Positions 11,701-24,100 of a DNA stretch of 64,000 nucleotides are shown here, piece after piece (position 1 is the stretch's first letter; the number at the start of each line of letters is the position of its first letter). The notes under the pieces are model-generated. The model searched no databases and was not told the DNA's origin. It worked only from the letters and a program-made list of their open reading frames with translations. The DNA comes from Cryptomeria japonica (lineage: Eukaryota; Streptophyta; Pinopsida; Cupressales; Cupressaceae), in contig NC_081415.1 in assembly GCF_030272615.1 (NCBI RefSeq), positions 602,909,644-602,973,643 of the forward strand, written 5' to 3'. A program made the position numbers and the translations under genes.

Positions 11701-12655
11701 CATCAGATTCTTCATCAATAATACCACTGTAAATAGCTACAAGACAATGTCTCTTGCCTTTACCCTTATTCTTCTTAAATTTGTTTCTCTTGTATTCATT
11801 TTCACCATTAGGGCAATTAGCTGCTATATGGTCAATATTGTTTCATGCAAAACATTTTAAAGGTAGCTTACCTCTATATTTACCAGTGCCTCTAGGCAGT
11901 CATTTTTCCAACAATGCTTCAAGTTCCACTAAGCTGTCTTCATCGTCAACATCTCTGCTGGATCTAGATTCATAACCATGGCTGGTATCTCTACTTCTTC
12001 TCATAGATGGGTTAGAGACAAAAGCTTTGAATGTAGATTATGATTTCTTTACACTACCATCATAACCATTTAGTTAAAAAGCAGTAAGTTTGCCAATAAT
12101 AGAGTCAAAAGTTACCTTAGTCTTGTCAATGGATTTCAAATCCTGAATAGCAGCAACTCAGAGAGCATAGACTGGTAGCAGGGTTATCAGTACCTTGCTG
12201 ATTACTATGGCATCTTCCACTTTTCGTCCTGCACTCTTTATTTCACTAGCAATCTCTTTTATCCTTTGACCATACTGCTAGATATTCTCACCTTCAAACA
12301 TTCTCATGTCATCAAACTTTCCTCTTAAACTCTCCTCTTTGGCAATCTTAACATGTTCATCACTGCTATAAATCTCTTCATGTTTTTGCCACACTTCATA
12401 TACAGTTTCAAGACCATGAACATCTACATATTCAGCATCAAATAGGGAACTGATAATAACCTCTAATGCTTGGTGATTTTCTTGTTCTTTCTTCTGATCA
12501 TTAGTCAGGATTCTAGTAGGTGTAATATACTTAGTTCCTATATGATCCCAATACTGACTACCAAGACTCTTAATGTAAATCTTTATTCTGTCACTTCATA
12601 TTCTATAGTAATCTTTGTTTAACTTCGGACCTTCTTTCTTCATCGCGATCTACAA
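11701..12655 (-). pseudogene. Element C gag (copia, UBN2-type)
   Basis: The minus-strand reading gives a copia gag with the EVWQKHEEIY, KIAKEESLRGKFDDMRMFEGENI and QRIKEIASEI blocks of the UBN2 family. A Ser/Arg-rich part follows, then a degraded zinc knuckle (KCFA-NNIDHIAANC, second Cys changed or lost). It continues toward the protease in nearly the same frame. At least four in-frame stops are seen. Confidence 0.82.
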
Positions 12656-12701
12656 GATCTTTTTCTCAAGTTGTTAGGCTTTTAGATTAAAGAGGACCTG
12701 A

Positions 12702-12718
12702 GATTCTCTGATACCAAT
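12702..12718 (-). other. Element C primer binding site
   Basis: On the minus strand ATTGGTATCAGAGAATC lies directly after the LTR end. The core TGGTATCAGAG is complementary to the 3' end of initiator-Met tRNA, the usual copia primer. Confidence 0.85.
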
Positions 12719-14158
12719 TGATGGTATTATGAAAGAATAAGTATCCGATATAATCTTGAGAGGTGGGGGTGAATCAGTATACTGGAAAACTCATACAAAG
12801 TTTCCAAACTCAAATTCAATCACAGAAAGTAAACATATCTCAATTAAGATCAATATTCATAAGAATACTTGACATCAACTGGTTTGACTATTATGACAAC
12901 TTAACAGTAAACAACTTCAATCTTGTAAACATCAACAATGCTTAATCATAATTCAACATATTCATCTCTCAATGCTTCTAGTTATCATGCCTTATTAGAA
13001 GTTAATCAAATCAACAAATAAGATCATAACCACAAAAACATTCACCAAATGACACAAATGTTTATACGTGGAAAATCTAAATAGGTAAAAACCACGATGA
13101 GATGAGACTCACAAGGATAGCTATCTGAAATCTTCTAAAGTTTGCCATGTTAGGAGCCAAGCCTGTTAAAGCTTTACAATAAGTCATGTTAAGAACTAAT
13201 TCTGGTTAGGAATCACCCAGTTAAGGGATTTACAAATATGCCTTGATGAAAAGAACAATACCTTGTTAGGAGTAACCTCTCTAGAGGATTTAAGAATCCA
13301 AGCTAATGGACCACCTTTTTAGAGGATTTATTAAGTAACCAAGCTTTTTAGAGCTTGCCCGGTTAAGGGATTTCACTTCTGCTATAATTGTTAGAAAATA
13401 ACAGGTTTTCTTGATCTTTCTGAATAGCACTACATTTTCTTGATCAAATCCTTTTAAACTTCAATCTCCCTTCACTCAAAGTGTAGATCCATTCACTGGT
13501 TAGACAACAACACAGTCAATAGGTTTCTACCAATCTTGCCAGTAACTTTTACAAGCAACTTCATCGACCTTAAATACAAATCAATTAAGTTGGTAACACA
13601 ACAAACACCTAATTCTCATCATCGAGATTACAAACAAGTCACTACAATCTTGACCATTATAAATCATGACAATCTCTTCACATTCTTTAAGAAAATTCCA
13701 ACCGCTCCATGATCACCACTCCTTCGGACTTTGTAACTCATCGCGCGCTGTGCATTAGATGCAATCCACTTTGCTCCTTCCCTAGACAATAAGCAAACAT
13801 GCCAAAACAATTTGAATTTATCCTTATACAATGATCAGACGTGTCTCCATCATTACCACTCATTAGATAATAAACCAGCAAACTTGATTGGTTAGGGTTT
13901 AACAACTGATAGGGTTTACCGGTTACATTGCATAGTAAGGTTTAACCCTTTACACTAGTTTACCGACTCAATTCACAAACTTAACACACCGGTTTACAAT
14001 ATCTTCCACAAATATCTTCTTACCAGTTACTAGCTAATATCAAAAACAACAATATTAGCAATAACATGAATACCATTACCGGTTCAATTGACATCAATGA
14101 CAACATATCATTAATGCAATCTCTATGCAAAAATACCAACAAACTGCAAATGCCAACA
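12719..14158 (-). mobile_element. Element C 5' LTR
   Basis: On the minus strand it begins TGTTGGCATTTGC (14158) and ends ATACCATCA (12719), 1440 bp, with TG...CA borders. It is bounded by the primer site on the inside and by resumed element B LTR sequence at 14159. No second copy is in the window. Confidence 0.82.
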
Positions 14159-15508
14159 GTTTTGTTGGTGATCCTGACTGAACCAACACAAAGATCCAAG
14201 TTGGCAGTTGGTCAACATGGATGCCACATGGAGTCAAGGTGGCGGACTTGCATACAGGGGTACATGGAATGTGCACCAACGAGGTTGTTGAAGACTTGGT
14301 CGATATTAATGGTAGACCCTGTAAATTATGGGATGTGTTGGAGAGCCATTGCAGAGGTTTGTGGCTTGAGGTCTAAAGGACAATAGAGGGCCAACTTAGA
14401 GTGATTGAGGAGATTGAGGAAGATGAAGGAAACTGCAAGACCAATCTTGGTGATTGACCAATAAATTAGCTGACGGGGTAAAAAGCAGATTGCCAAAGAT
14501 AGAAGGTGTGATTAAGAAGGAATGACAATGGTGGTGATGTGCAAACATTGGTCTGGGAGATCAGCTCAGATAAGATCTAATAGGAATTGGTTTTCCTCAA
14601 GGATGATGAGGAAACCCTAATTGCTTGTGATTTGAATTGGCTTTTGGCGGTAAAATCAGGTTATAAATAACGAAGCCAAAATCATTGAGGGTTGTTGTGA
14701 AAGAGAAGAAGATGAAGTTGTTGCAAAGTGATTGAGTGTTGCATGAGAGAGTAAGATCAGTCAAAGTGAAAATAGGATAAGATAACAGTGACTGAGGGAG
14801 TGAAATTTAAACTGGTGATAGGGTTTAAGAGAGGATAAACTGGTATGGTTTGATAAACCGGTATAGTATGTAGATTGCATCCGAGGAGATAACTGGTAGG
14901 TTCTTGTACCGGAAGGAAGATAGTTGAGAGGATTGAAGAGAAGAGAAGTGAGGAGGAGATCCAACAAAGAAGAAGAAGAGTGGAGGTGAACTGGTAGAGT
15001 TTATTAGTAATGCAGCAGCAGATGAGAGAAACAAAAGAGTGAATCGGTGCAGCACAGAAGGTGTCTCATAGGAAAAGTGAGGTATATGAAATGGTTACAA
15101 GATTCACTTGTAATAGTAAGACTAATTTCCTATTTGAAGCTATCATTGTAATCACTGAGTTGTAGCTCGGTGCAGGGGTTGTAGCCCATAAATTAGTTAG
15201 GGGTTGGCACTCCTTGGGTTGGTGCCCCAAATCAGGGGTTGGTGCTCCTTAGGTTGGCACCCTAAACATTGTAACAAAGATTCATTGTGAGGCTAGATTG
15301 GAGCAGTAGTCTCCAACAACATTTTTCACCAAGGTTTTTCCCATCTTGGGTTTTCCTCGTACATACCGATGTTATGTGATGTCCCCTTGTGTGAATGCTT
15401 TGTTGTTTAGTCTCCTCACTAATCGACATACTTCCATAAGGATAGTTCAAGTGAAAAGTTTGAGAACCACTCATTCACTCCCCTCTCAGTGGTGCATTAT
15501 GTCTAACA
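14159..15508 (+). mobile_element. Element B 5' LTR, second part
   Basis: It resumes the LTR interrupted at 8264 and matches 19930-20266, 25128-25288 and 27454-28348 in order. It ends GTCTAACA at 15508, directly before the primer site. It carries a minisatellite-like GGTTGGTGC block at about 15165-15270. Confidence 0.88.
15165..15270 (+). repeat. LTR minisatellite, about three units
   Basis: These are degenerate repeats of a ~35-40 bp unit of the type GGGGTTGGTGCTCCTTGGG / GTTGGTGCCCTAAA. The same place in B's 3' LTR (27945-28080) has a different arrangement, and element F (59285-59525) has about six units. Confidence 0.75.
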
Positions 15509-15523
15509 ATCGATATCAGAGCC
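15509..15523 (+). other. Element B primer binding site
   Basis: ATCGATATCAGAGCC follows the LTR end. It is one or two bases from the TGGTATCAGAGCC initiator-Met tRNA complement. Confidence 0.8.
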
Positions 15524-15581
15524 TAGGTACCTTGTTTATCAAGGTTTCTCTCACTTGGGTAGATTGTGGCTTAAGGACACA

Positions 15582-17323
15582 ATGGTTTGTTTAGTGTCAA
15601 TACCTGCTCCAGTTATTGATGGTTCAAACTATTCCATTTGGAGTTGTAGAATGGAAGTCTACTTGTCCTCTCTAGGGTTTGATGTATGGATGTCAGTAGT
15701 TAATGGTCTCCCTAGGAACGTCAGTCCTCCCACTAGCTCTGAAGAAGAAAAAAGATGCATGTGCAATGGAGAAGCCATGGAGGCTATATTCAGTGGGCTC
15801 ACCGGTGATGTTCACTCATAGGTGGATTAGTGCAGATTAGAAAAGAGTCTATGGGATAGACTAAAGAAGCTTTGTGGAAATGAAATTTACACCACTGGAT
15901 CAATTTGTGAAAGTGAGAAGAACAATGCTATAGACACATGTATAGACAATAGAGGCAATTGTAGTAGCAATGGTGATGAGGATACTCATCTCTTCAGGGC
16001 CTATGAGATAGATATTGAGAATCACACATCAAAAGAGGTTAATGTAGATAGATCCCATTGGTCAGATGTGTTTGGCAATGATAATGAAGAAGATGAAGGA
16101 GAAGGAGATAAGGTAGATAGATCTAGCTAGCAAGATCTATTTGATAGTGAAAGCGAAGAAGAAGAGGAAGAAGAAGTTGATCTTGAAGGAGAACATGTAA
16201 ATGCCCTTGACGAGCTCAATAGAGTAAGAAATGAATACAAGTTATTCAAGAATGCTGTAGTGGTGGAACAAAACCGGTTGACAAAATGCCTTGAAGAATC
16301 TCAAAAATACATCTCAGAGTTGAAGTCTCAAGAAGACGGTACCAAAGAGTGTCAGTGTGAAGATATAGCATCTAGGATAGAAGTAAAAAATAAAGAATAT
16401 CAACAACTGCTTGGAGAAATGGAGGTTCTCCGAAATGGCCTTGAAAAATGTTAGGATGAGCTCAAGGTAAGAATCTGGTTTGATGGCAGCAGTGATGCCT
16501 TGGACAAAATGTTGAAAAAGAAAAAGCATGCCAAGGAAACTGAAGGATTAGGAAGTGGTGTCGGTGAATGCTCCAACAACAAGAATGTCCCTCACAATGA
16601 CATTTTATTTGTCTCCTTGAATGGAGAAAACAAGGGACATACCTTCACAGTTAGAAATGATCCCCAAAAGAAGGCTGATCTAAATACAACCGGTGAAGAC
16701 TTGCAAACAAGAATGAAGACCAGTGCTACAAGAAGGAGAAAAATGCAGATCCCAAAGGAAAAGGGAAGATGGGAGAAGATAGCTTCACTGGAAGCAAGAA
16801 CATGAGAAGACAACAAAGAAGACCTCCTAACGGCAAAGGAAAAAGGAATGATACCACCCATAGGACAAAGAAAGTGTGGGAGAAGAAGAGACTAGAAGGA
16901 AGGGATGCACAGAATGGACAACCAAGGATCCATCCTCAAAGAAGGAGAAATGGAGATACTAGACTGGTAAGATCTCCCCATGCATGGCAGAATAAATTTG
17001 TAACTCATACGGCATACTTCTTTAGTTACTGCTTTGCATATAATGGTGATGGTTATAGGGTAGATGAATGTACAAAGGGATCTAGAAGGAATAATCTTAG
17101 ATCTCATAGATTTCATGCATATGAGCAAAATGTATCCAGGAGTAGATACATGCATGTTCCCCCTCCCGGTCATGCAAATATTATTTGTTATAACTGCAAT
17201 GGAATTGGCCATATAAAATTTAATTCCAGGAAGAGAAACTTTCAGTCTTATGGAGGCCGGTACAAAAACTATGCTCTACAGAAAAATGGATATAGAGCTT
17301 ATGAAAGTCAGAGACCTATATAG
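15582..17323 (+). pseudogene. Element B gag (copia type)
   Basis: One frame (frame 3) runs from ATG 15582 (MVCLVSIPAPVIDGSNYSIW) to about 16805 with four or five stops. A frame change to frame 2 follows, ending at 17323. The N-terminus has the copia gag pattern FDGSNYSIWS-RMEVYLSSLG and KSLWDRLKKL. The middle is very acidic (Glu-rich near 16140-16190) and coiled-coil-like (16200-16450). The C-terminus is basic and has one CYNC-GIGH zinc knuckle (about 17188-17227) whose last Cys is Ser. Element F carries a homologue (59880-61205). The start is chosen by the conserved N-terminal block just downstream of the primer site. Confidence 0.85.
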
Positions 17324-18666
17324 AACAAAAGAAGAAATGTCCTTGTAGGAGCAAGAGGTCCATCGGTTTGAGTTTTCAGTCACAACAACATGACCAAAAG
17401 AATGTGGTCAAACTGGTATGTCAAGATATTCCCCAATCATGAAGTTGGGATAGATGTTGTGTGATATTATAGCACTACTTTCGGCTGTGAGGCAGAATAA
17501 GGAAATGGAAGGACCCATGAACAGAAGAAGGAAAGACCTGCTTCCAAGACTAAAAATGGGAAGAAGAATGAAACCAAGTAGGTGTGGAGAAAGAAGACCA
17601 TGGATCGACACTATGCATTCAGTGCACATGTGATATCTTTGAAGACCTAAAGGAGATGCAAGATCTCAAGGGTAGTAGTATATTGAACTAGATCATTCAC
17701 CCCCTTAGGGAAGAAGGATACTTGGAATTAGATACAAGGTGACACAACATTTCAGGAGTCATAGGAAGGTAATTTGGTAGTGCTAGTGGACCGGTATAGG
17801 GAATGGGTATGTGCAAGAAGTTAGTGGCATGAATGCTAATTTGTACTTGCAGGTGATGTAAGACAATGAGGTTGGAGATCAGTGCAATAGCTCTGGTAAC
17901 ATGGAATGGGAAATTATGTCTTCAGTGGTGTTGATGAAGACCTAGATGACATATGCTGGCCCGATGGTTGATCATGCAATTATGTTTTTGGGCTGACTGG
18001 ATTGATCTATGACTCGATTATGACATTGTATGGCATTGTGTACATCCAAGATCATGTCATAGGCCATGGTGAAATAATGGAGCTAAAAGATTATCAGATG
18101 ATCATAGTTGCACAACTCAACTGCTATATGGTGAACATTTGAGCCCTAGTATTGGAACTGACCAGAGATGAGGATGAGAGATGTATATCTCAAGGGGAGT
18201 GCAAGTGCTTATTATGGTGAGCTGACACACCTGAATGCGTAAGTGTACTGACTGCCCAAACTACAGATGATGGAAATTGTTGTAGGATTACCTAGGAGAA
18301 TTTCATGGTTATGGGTATCTATCTGTCATTTGGTTGGTTGTATTCATAGTACAATCACTTTTGATTCTAAAGAAATTTTGGATCAAATGGGAGGTGATGC
18401 AGTTTGACCGGCAGGTGAGTAGTATTCACTAATGTATCCTTCTTCAATTGATTGTTTTAACAAATAGTATCATATTTGCATGCTCATTTGTTGTCAGTTG
18501 ATGGTTGAGTCCTCCATCTCAAGTGTTGTGACTTGAGAAAATGTAACAAGTGGTATCAAAGGAGGAGATGCATCCAATGAAGATAAATGGGGAGAAAGAA
18601 TTATTTCAGTGACCAGTAAATACAAGGATGAATGGTATCTTGATAATGCCCTTTTCCATTGCTATC
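17324..18666 (+). other. Element B internal region without recognisable pol
   Basis: About 1.3 kb lies between gag and the polypurine tracts where a full copia element would hold ~3.5 kb of pol. I find no protease, integrase, RT or RNase H motif in any frame. B therefore looks like a gag-only, non-autonomous element (TR-GAG-like), unless the pol was deleted after insertion. Confidence 0.6.
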
Positions 18667-18799
18667 AAAGGGAGAGAAAGATTTTGTAGTATACCGCATA
18701 CTACATGTGTGAGAAACCATTGGATCATAGAAAGGGGGAGAGAGATTATGTAGTATGTCGGATACTACATGAGTTGACATCAATGCCAAAGGGGGAGAT
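18667..18799 (+). promoter_or_regulatory. Three polypurine tracts with two hairpins, element B
   Basis: Purine tracts AAAGGGAGAGAAAGA (about 18668), AAAGGGGGAGAGAGA (about 18731) and AAAGGGGGAGA (18788-18798) precede the 3' LTR. Between them are two near-identical hairpins with stem GTAGTAT/ATACTAC and 5-nt loops (18686-18704 and 18750-18768). The last tract sits directly against the LTR and is the expected plus-strand primer. The others look like a tandem duplication of the same ~60 bp module. Confidence 0.8.
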
Positions 18800-20266
18800 T
18801 GTTTGTATTGTGTTGTCATTGATGTCAACCGGTATGGGATGACTACCAGTAGAAGAGATGTATGTACAACAGTGTCGTGGAGGAGTACAAGATGAGATAT
18901 CCTTGATATCACCTTGTGTTGAAAAACACTGGTAAGGTAAGGTAGAGAATGTCATTTAGAGGGATGATGACTAGAATCACCGGTACACAAGTTAGTGTCT
19001 GATTTGTGTGGATGAGATGGATAGGCTATTGGTATAGTGTGTCACCGGTAAGGAAAGGATATCAACTGCTAAGTGATGTGTTGACAATGAAAAAAATACT
19101 TGGATGTTGTTTGTGATGAAGAGGTAGAATGTTACCTAAATCACATCAACACAATAGGAGAAGAATGAATAGGTCATTAGTATGTTGTGTGGTTGTAGAT
19201 TAGGAGGACTCCAACTAGATAGAGTTGCAGTCACCATGTGTAGAGATGACTAACAATAAAAGTGCCCACACTGGATCACATGTGCTTGTTTGAAGATATG
19301 TTGCACAAGCAGGGAAGTCACATGAGTGCATTGCAGGATGCAGATGAAAAGGTCTCACTCCACGGGTAAGTGGAGCTTATCTCCTATTACGTATAATATG
19401 CATTATAGTTCTATGAGATAATGAAGGAAAGGTAAAGGAAAGCGTTTGAAGGCTCACATCGGATCTACCGGTGAAACAAAGGAATGCCTCAAGCACACAA
19501 AATCAGGATCATGCACTGGATTGATAGAGAAGGCATGTTGGGATGCTGGTACAGATGAAGAGTGATGGGTTTGTCACTCTGACAAACCAGTTGAGATATC
19601 GTCTGAGCTGATAAGGGAGAAGGCAAGAATGAGCAGATTCAGACAGAGGAAAATGGTTGGATTGAAGATAAAGTCTGTTAAATGTTGATGGCATGGTGTC
19701 ATCAAGAGTGTTTACCAATATGTAAGTCCACCGGTAATATGGAAAAGGTGCAGATGGAGAAGACTTCCCACTTGATGAGAATGAGCATGCTATAGATAGA
19801 CATGTTTGGTGACCAGTTAAGGTATTCCACTGATGGTTCACCAAAGTCCAGACATGAAGGTTAACCGATAAAGTGTGAGATACCAATTGGGTTAGTAAAC
19901 CCGCAGAAAAGAAGAACCAGTTGAGTATTTGGTTGGTGATCCTATCAGAACCAACACAAAGATCCAAGCTGGCAGTTGGTCGAAATGGATTCCATGTGGA
20001 GTCAAGGTGTCAAACTTGCATGCAGCAGTAGATGGAATGTGCACTGACACGGTTGTTAAAGAGTTGGTCGATATTAATGGTAGATCCCGTAAATCATGGG
20101 ATGTGTTGCAAAGGTTTACGGCTTGAGGTCAAAAGGAAAACAAAGGGCCAGCTTAGAGTGATTGAGGAGATCGAGGCAGATGAAGGAAACTGTAAGACCA
20201 ATCTTGGTGATTGATCAAGAAATTAGCCTTCAGGGTAAAAAACAAATTGCCAAAGATAGAAAGTGT
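18800..20266 (+). mobile_element. Element B 3' LTR, first part
   Basis: It starts TGTTTGTATTGT after the polypurine tract. It matches the 5' LTR pieces 7236-8264 and 14159-14508 and contains the ~100 bases lost from the 5' copy. The match ends at GTGT (20263-20266), where element H begins. Confidence 0.9.
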
Positions 20267-20429
20267 TGCCCCCTTTTTATTTTTTGTTTATAGCCTATCA
20301 AATAAAAAAGGGTAATTATTTTCATAGGACTTAAGTCTTCATCAAATGAGTTTCGTACTCATTCGTCGAACCTTTAATAAAGTTCACAATTCGAGTTCAA
20401 GCGAAATGTGATCCATAAAGTTTTATGTC

Positions 20430-20725
20430 GTCATTAGCATAGTCATTGAACTTGAACTTTGAACCTTTTTGGTTCAAGATTCAAGGTTCAATCGGTCTTT
20501 TGTTTTGTATTTTGCGGTTGTCTCTTTAGTACTAGTCTTGTGGTTCTTTTGAACTTGAACCATTGAACTTTTGTTCTGAATTGGCTCAAGGTTCAAGGTT
20601 CATTCCTGTGTTATTGAACGTTCCTTTTGTCTCTTTCTGCTTGTTCGCAAATGTGACTTGTTGTCATTGAACTTTGAACCAATGAACTTCTTTTAAAATG
20701 AGTTCAAGGTTCAAAGCAGTGTTTT
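20430..20725. repeat. Cluster of GAACTTTGAACC / GGTTCAAGGTTC inverted repeats in H
   Basis: Three successive stem-forming pairs are present: TTGAACTTTGAACC with GGTTCAAGATTCAAGG (about 20448-20490), TTGAACCATTGAAC with GGCTCAAGGTTCAAGG (about 20552-20605), and TTGAACTTTGAACCAATG with GAGTTCAAGGTTCAAA (about 20665-20720). They form local hairpins upstream of the ORF. Confidence 0.7.
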
Positions 20726-21169
20726 CAAATCAGCCCGATGGTGTCTTGGAAGAAAAGGCAGTGCAATCAAAACAAAATTTTCCTTGGTTTTTCGTGTTTT
20801 CAAATTGTAATAATGGAAACAATCATGAGAAGGCATGTCGACTGTGTGGAGTTGATTTCTAATTAATAAGCATGTCAGAATTATATCAAATCACAAGTGA
20901 CTTTACATGGGTGAATGAGCTGGGCCGAAGCGTGTGTTGGTTCATTTCAGTCTTTTCCATCTTTAAATATGGGGCATCTCAGGTAAGATAATTATTGTTG
21001 CCATTGGCAAAGAGTGGAGATGCAGAAGGTAATTTAGCTCAGTTCTTTCAAGGGTTTCACAGTTTGATGTTGAAGACAGGTGAGTTCAATTGCTTATTTT
21101 CCCCTACTTTGTTTTAGTTCTGAAAAATGGAAAGTGTAATTCTTTGCTTTGGAGTTGAATGCTATCTGA

Positions 21170-24100
21170 TTGACGCAATTTAAAGCAAAAATAAGACCGA
21201 CTTTGCCTAAATTGGGTCGAACATCATGCTTGGTTAGTACCCTTCCAGAGTTAGATGATATAGCCTTCATTTAGGATGAGTTAGATAATTTTCTAGAGAG
21301 GGCCAAGAACCCAACAACCAATTCCATGATGGAAAGGATAGTTCATAGTGGTCTTGTTGAGGCTGCTACATTTCCAATTGCTACTCCTTTCCTAGAATTA
21401 GTATATGTATGCATGAACCGATATGATTCTAGTAATAGGTGTATTAGGCCAATAATGGAGACATGCTAGTGCAGATTGACAGAGAAACTATAATGGTTGC
21501 AATTGGAATTCCTCACAAAGAGCCGTATGAAGATTGGTCCATAAGAACCTCATACGCATTTTTCTCTGAGAAGAGGAGTGTTTATCAGAGCGTCATTGCT
21601 AGAAACTGGCTCCTTAAAATACAGAAGGGAGGCTCTAGGTTGCCCAAACCCTTAACAAGAGAGAATTTCATCACAGAAGTCAGGGACATCGTGATCCTTT
21701 TGAACAGGCTTAAGGGGAATTCACATGCCTTCTATTGGGAGGACTGGATGTATATTTACATTCAGGTATTATTAGCTCGTGAAAAATACCTAGACTGGGT
21801 GCAAGTAATTGCTGAGAGATTGCATGAAGGGTTGAGTAATTTTGTTGGAACAACTAATTTTCACATGACCTCATACTTGTTCTATATTTTAGCTTGTATC
21901 AGAGAATGGCCAGGATTACATAAAAACCTTGGGTTAATGGAATGAAGGTCTACCAGTGCTATCCACATTTGCAAATACAAAGGTACACAGAAAACTTCTT
22001 GAGATGGAATGATGTCTTTGTGGGAAGTTTAACTTTTGAACTGCAAGGAAATTTGAATAATAGAATGTCACCTGAGGCATTAAGGTTGGTCACCACATAT
22101 GGGAGTTGTTTTATTCAATTTCCTAGATTTACTTATATCAAAATTAGAGGCTTTGAAGATGAACCTTTCAGATTACCCAAATATGCTCTCGACAGTTATG
22201 TACTTTTAGAAGTTGGCAGATAGCTAGCTCATGTGGATAAGAGATTTGGGATGAAAACTGAATCTGAAGCAATATTCCCAGTAGAACTCAAACATTATAG
22301 TTGCCAAACTGTTTCTAATGCATTGAACTTAGAATTGGAACTCAAGAAGATGAATTTGCCACCATACGTTGCTTGGCAGGGGTTCGACAACAAAGAATAT
22401 GCAGTGAAGCACCTGAATATTGATGTGAACTTTTCACATATACCCCAATTAGAAGACTATTGGGAGGATTGCTGTGATGAATTTGAAGTCCGGAGAAGAT
22501 TATGGTCGAGGTTCACTTTAGGACAAATCATTACTTTGAAATTGCCAATGAACATTGCAGGAATACAGGAAGCGGAAGGTGAAGATGTATTGGACCCGGA
22601 GTTCAATCAAAGAGTTCATGACCAACCTATTCCTAAAATTGATTGGGATAGGAGAGAAGAAGAAAATATTCAATCTAGGACCTTTAATGTAATAAGGAGA
22701 ATGGAGAAATGGTTAAGAGATCATAGGCCTGGAATAAGACTGACCGCTGCCTTAGTCGAGAAATCAGTTGAGCAATCTCATGCTGATGTACCAATTTCTT
22801 CTTCTAACATTAGTGTTGATATTGCAGGTGTCACCGGTACTCAAGGTGAGAAGGTTCAAACCAGAAGACTTAAAGAACCACTGTTTGGCCCCTCAACGGT
22901 TCGAGTCACCCATTCCAGAAGTAAAAGGAAAGGTGCAAACATTACAAGAAAAGAAACTATCATAGTTCTTGATACTGAGGAGGCGCAAGTGATTATGGGT
23001 GAATCAGAAGCAAACATCCCTACAGCTCAAGATGTAGGTAAAGAAAAGGAGCATCCCAAAGAAAGCCCCAATCAAGTAACTACTTTGACTACCATGGATT
23101 CATCTAAATATCAAACGTCGCCAGCAAATATATCCTCAAATGTTTCAAGGTGGTTGGGAGCATCAATAAGTAAGAAACGCAACGTAGTCCCTATCAGTGT
23201 ACCCATGGAGGATATGGTGAGTAAATTCCTTGGGAAAACACCTAAGTCTAAAAAGCTAAAAGCAGAGGCTATGCTGGAGGTGGACGAGAATACAGGGCAC
23301 TGGGTAGCTAAAGTGGCTAGGCCGATTTCAGACAAAGATCCAGAGAATGTAACTGAGCAGGATTTTGTTGTTGAAAAGCTTGATTTAGGAATTGCTTCAA
23401 GGGTTGCTGATGCAAAACACCTAGAGTCCTCTACTAAACAAATGTTGTCTAGAACATGGAAAGATGAGAAAGACAAGCGGGAGTTGAAATAGACCATGAA
23501 GAAGATGGCTGAGTACATTAATGCCATTCATCATCCCAGCCCATAGCCCCTGTCACAGGTTCCTTAGAATTTTGATCCTAAATCTCCCATGAACCAGAAT
23601 TTGTTGGATAAGGTTCAGAGAAATCATGTGCTGGCAGAAACCTTCGAGGAGTGGCTTGAGTTCATAATTCAGTAGGGAACAGAGTATATTGCTAATCTGG
23701 TCAGGGTGTATGAGGATGCTGTGACCGTAACTCAAGAGCTTGAAATAGAGGTGTCAGCGTGGGAAAAGGAAAGGAAAAAATGGACTGCAGTTCTAGTTCA
23801 AATGAAAGATGTACAGAAGTATGGTGTCATGAACTTCCTTACAGAAAAGGTAGTAAATGACTTGGCTGACAAGATACTGCATGTGGCCAAGGAAAACATT
23901 GAATGGAGAAATTTAATCATTAAACAAGGTCACGAAGAGTCCATTAAGTTGTTAAAAGAATTGAAAGAACTCATTGTCGTGATGCAGAAAGACTTGAAGT
24001 GCATCGATGTACAACTTCTGAAGGAAGATGGACAGACTATTGAGCAGGTAGTAGATATGGTGCAGAGTTTCAAAGGGAAAATAAATTCTATTAAAGAATC

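Larger units (their letters stand above)
8265..14158 (-). mobile_element. Element C: Ty1/copia retrotransposon, minus strand, 3' LTR lost
   Basis: A copia element reads right to left: 5' LTR (14158 to 12719), primer site, gag, protease, integrase, RT and RNase H in Ty1/copia order. It was inserted in element B's 5' LTR. The left end has no copy of the 1.44 kb LTR. The sequence 8265-8577 is only the region downstream of RNase H with a purine-rich AAAGAGGGAGAAGAA on the minus strand. The 3' LTR and ~100 bases of the target are missing, so no target duplication can be checked. Confidence 0.85.

Noticed and set aside
21080-21117. Intron in the 5' part of H (CAG/GTGAGT donor and TTTTAG acceptor)
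   Set aside because: Only 38 bases apart, too short for a plant intron; no better acceptor seen.
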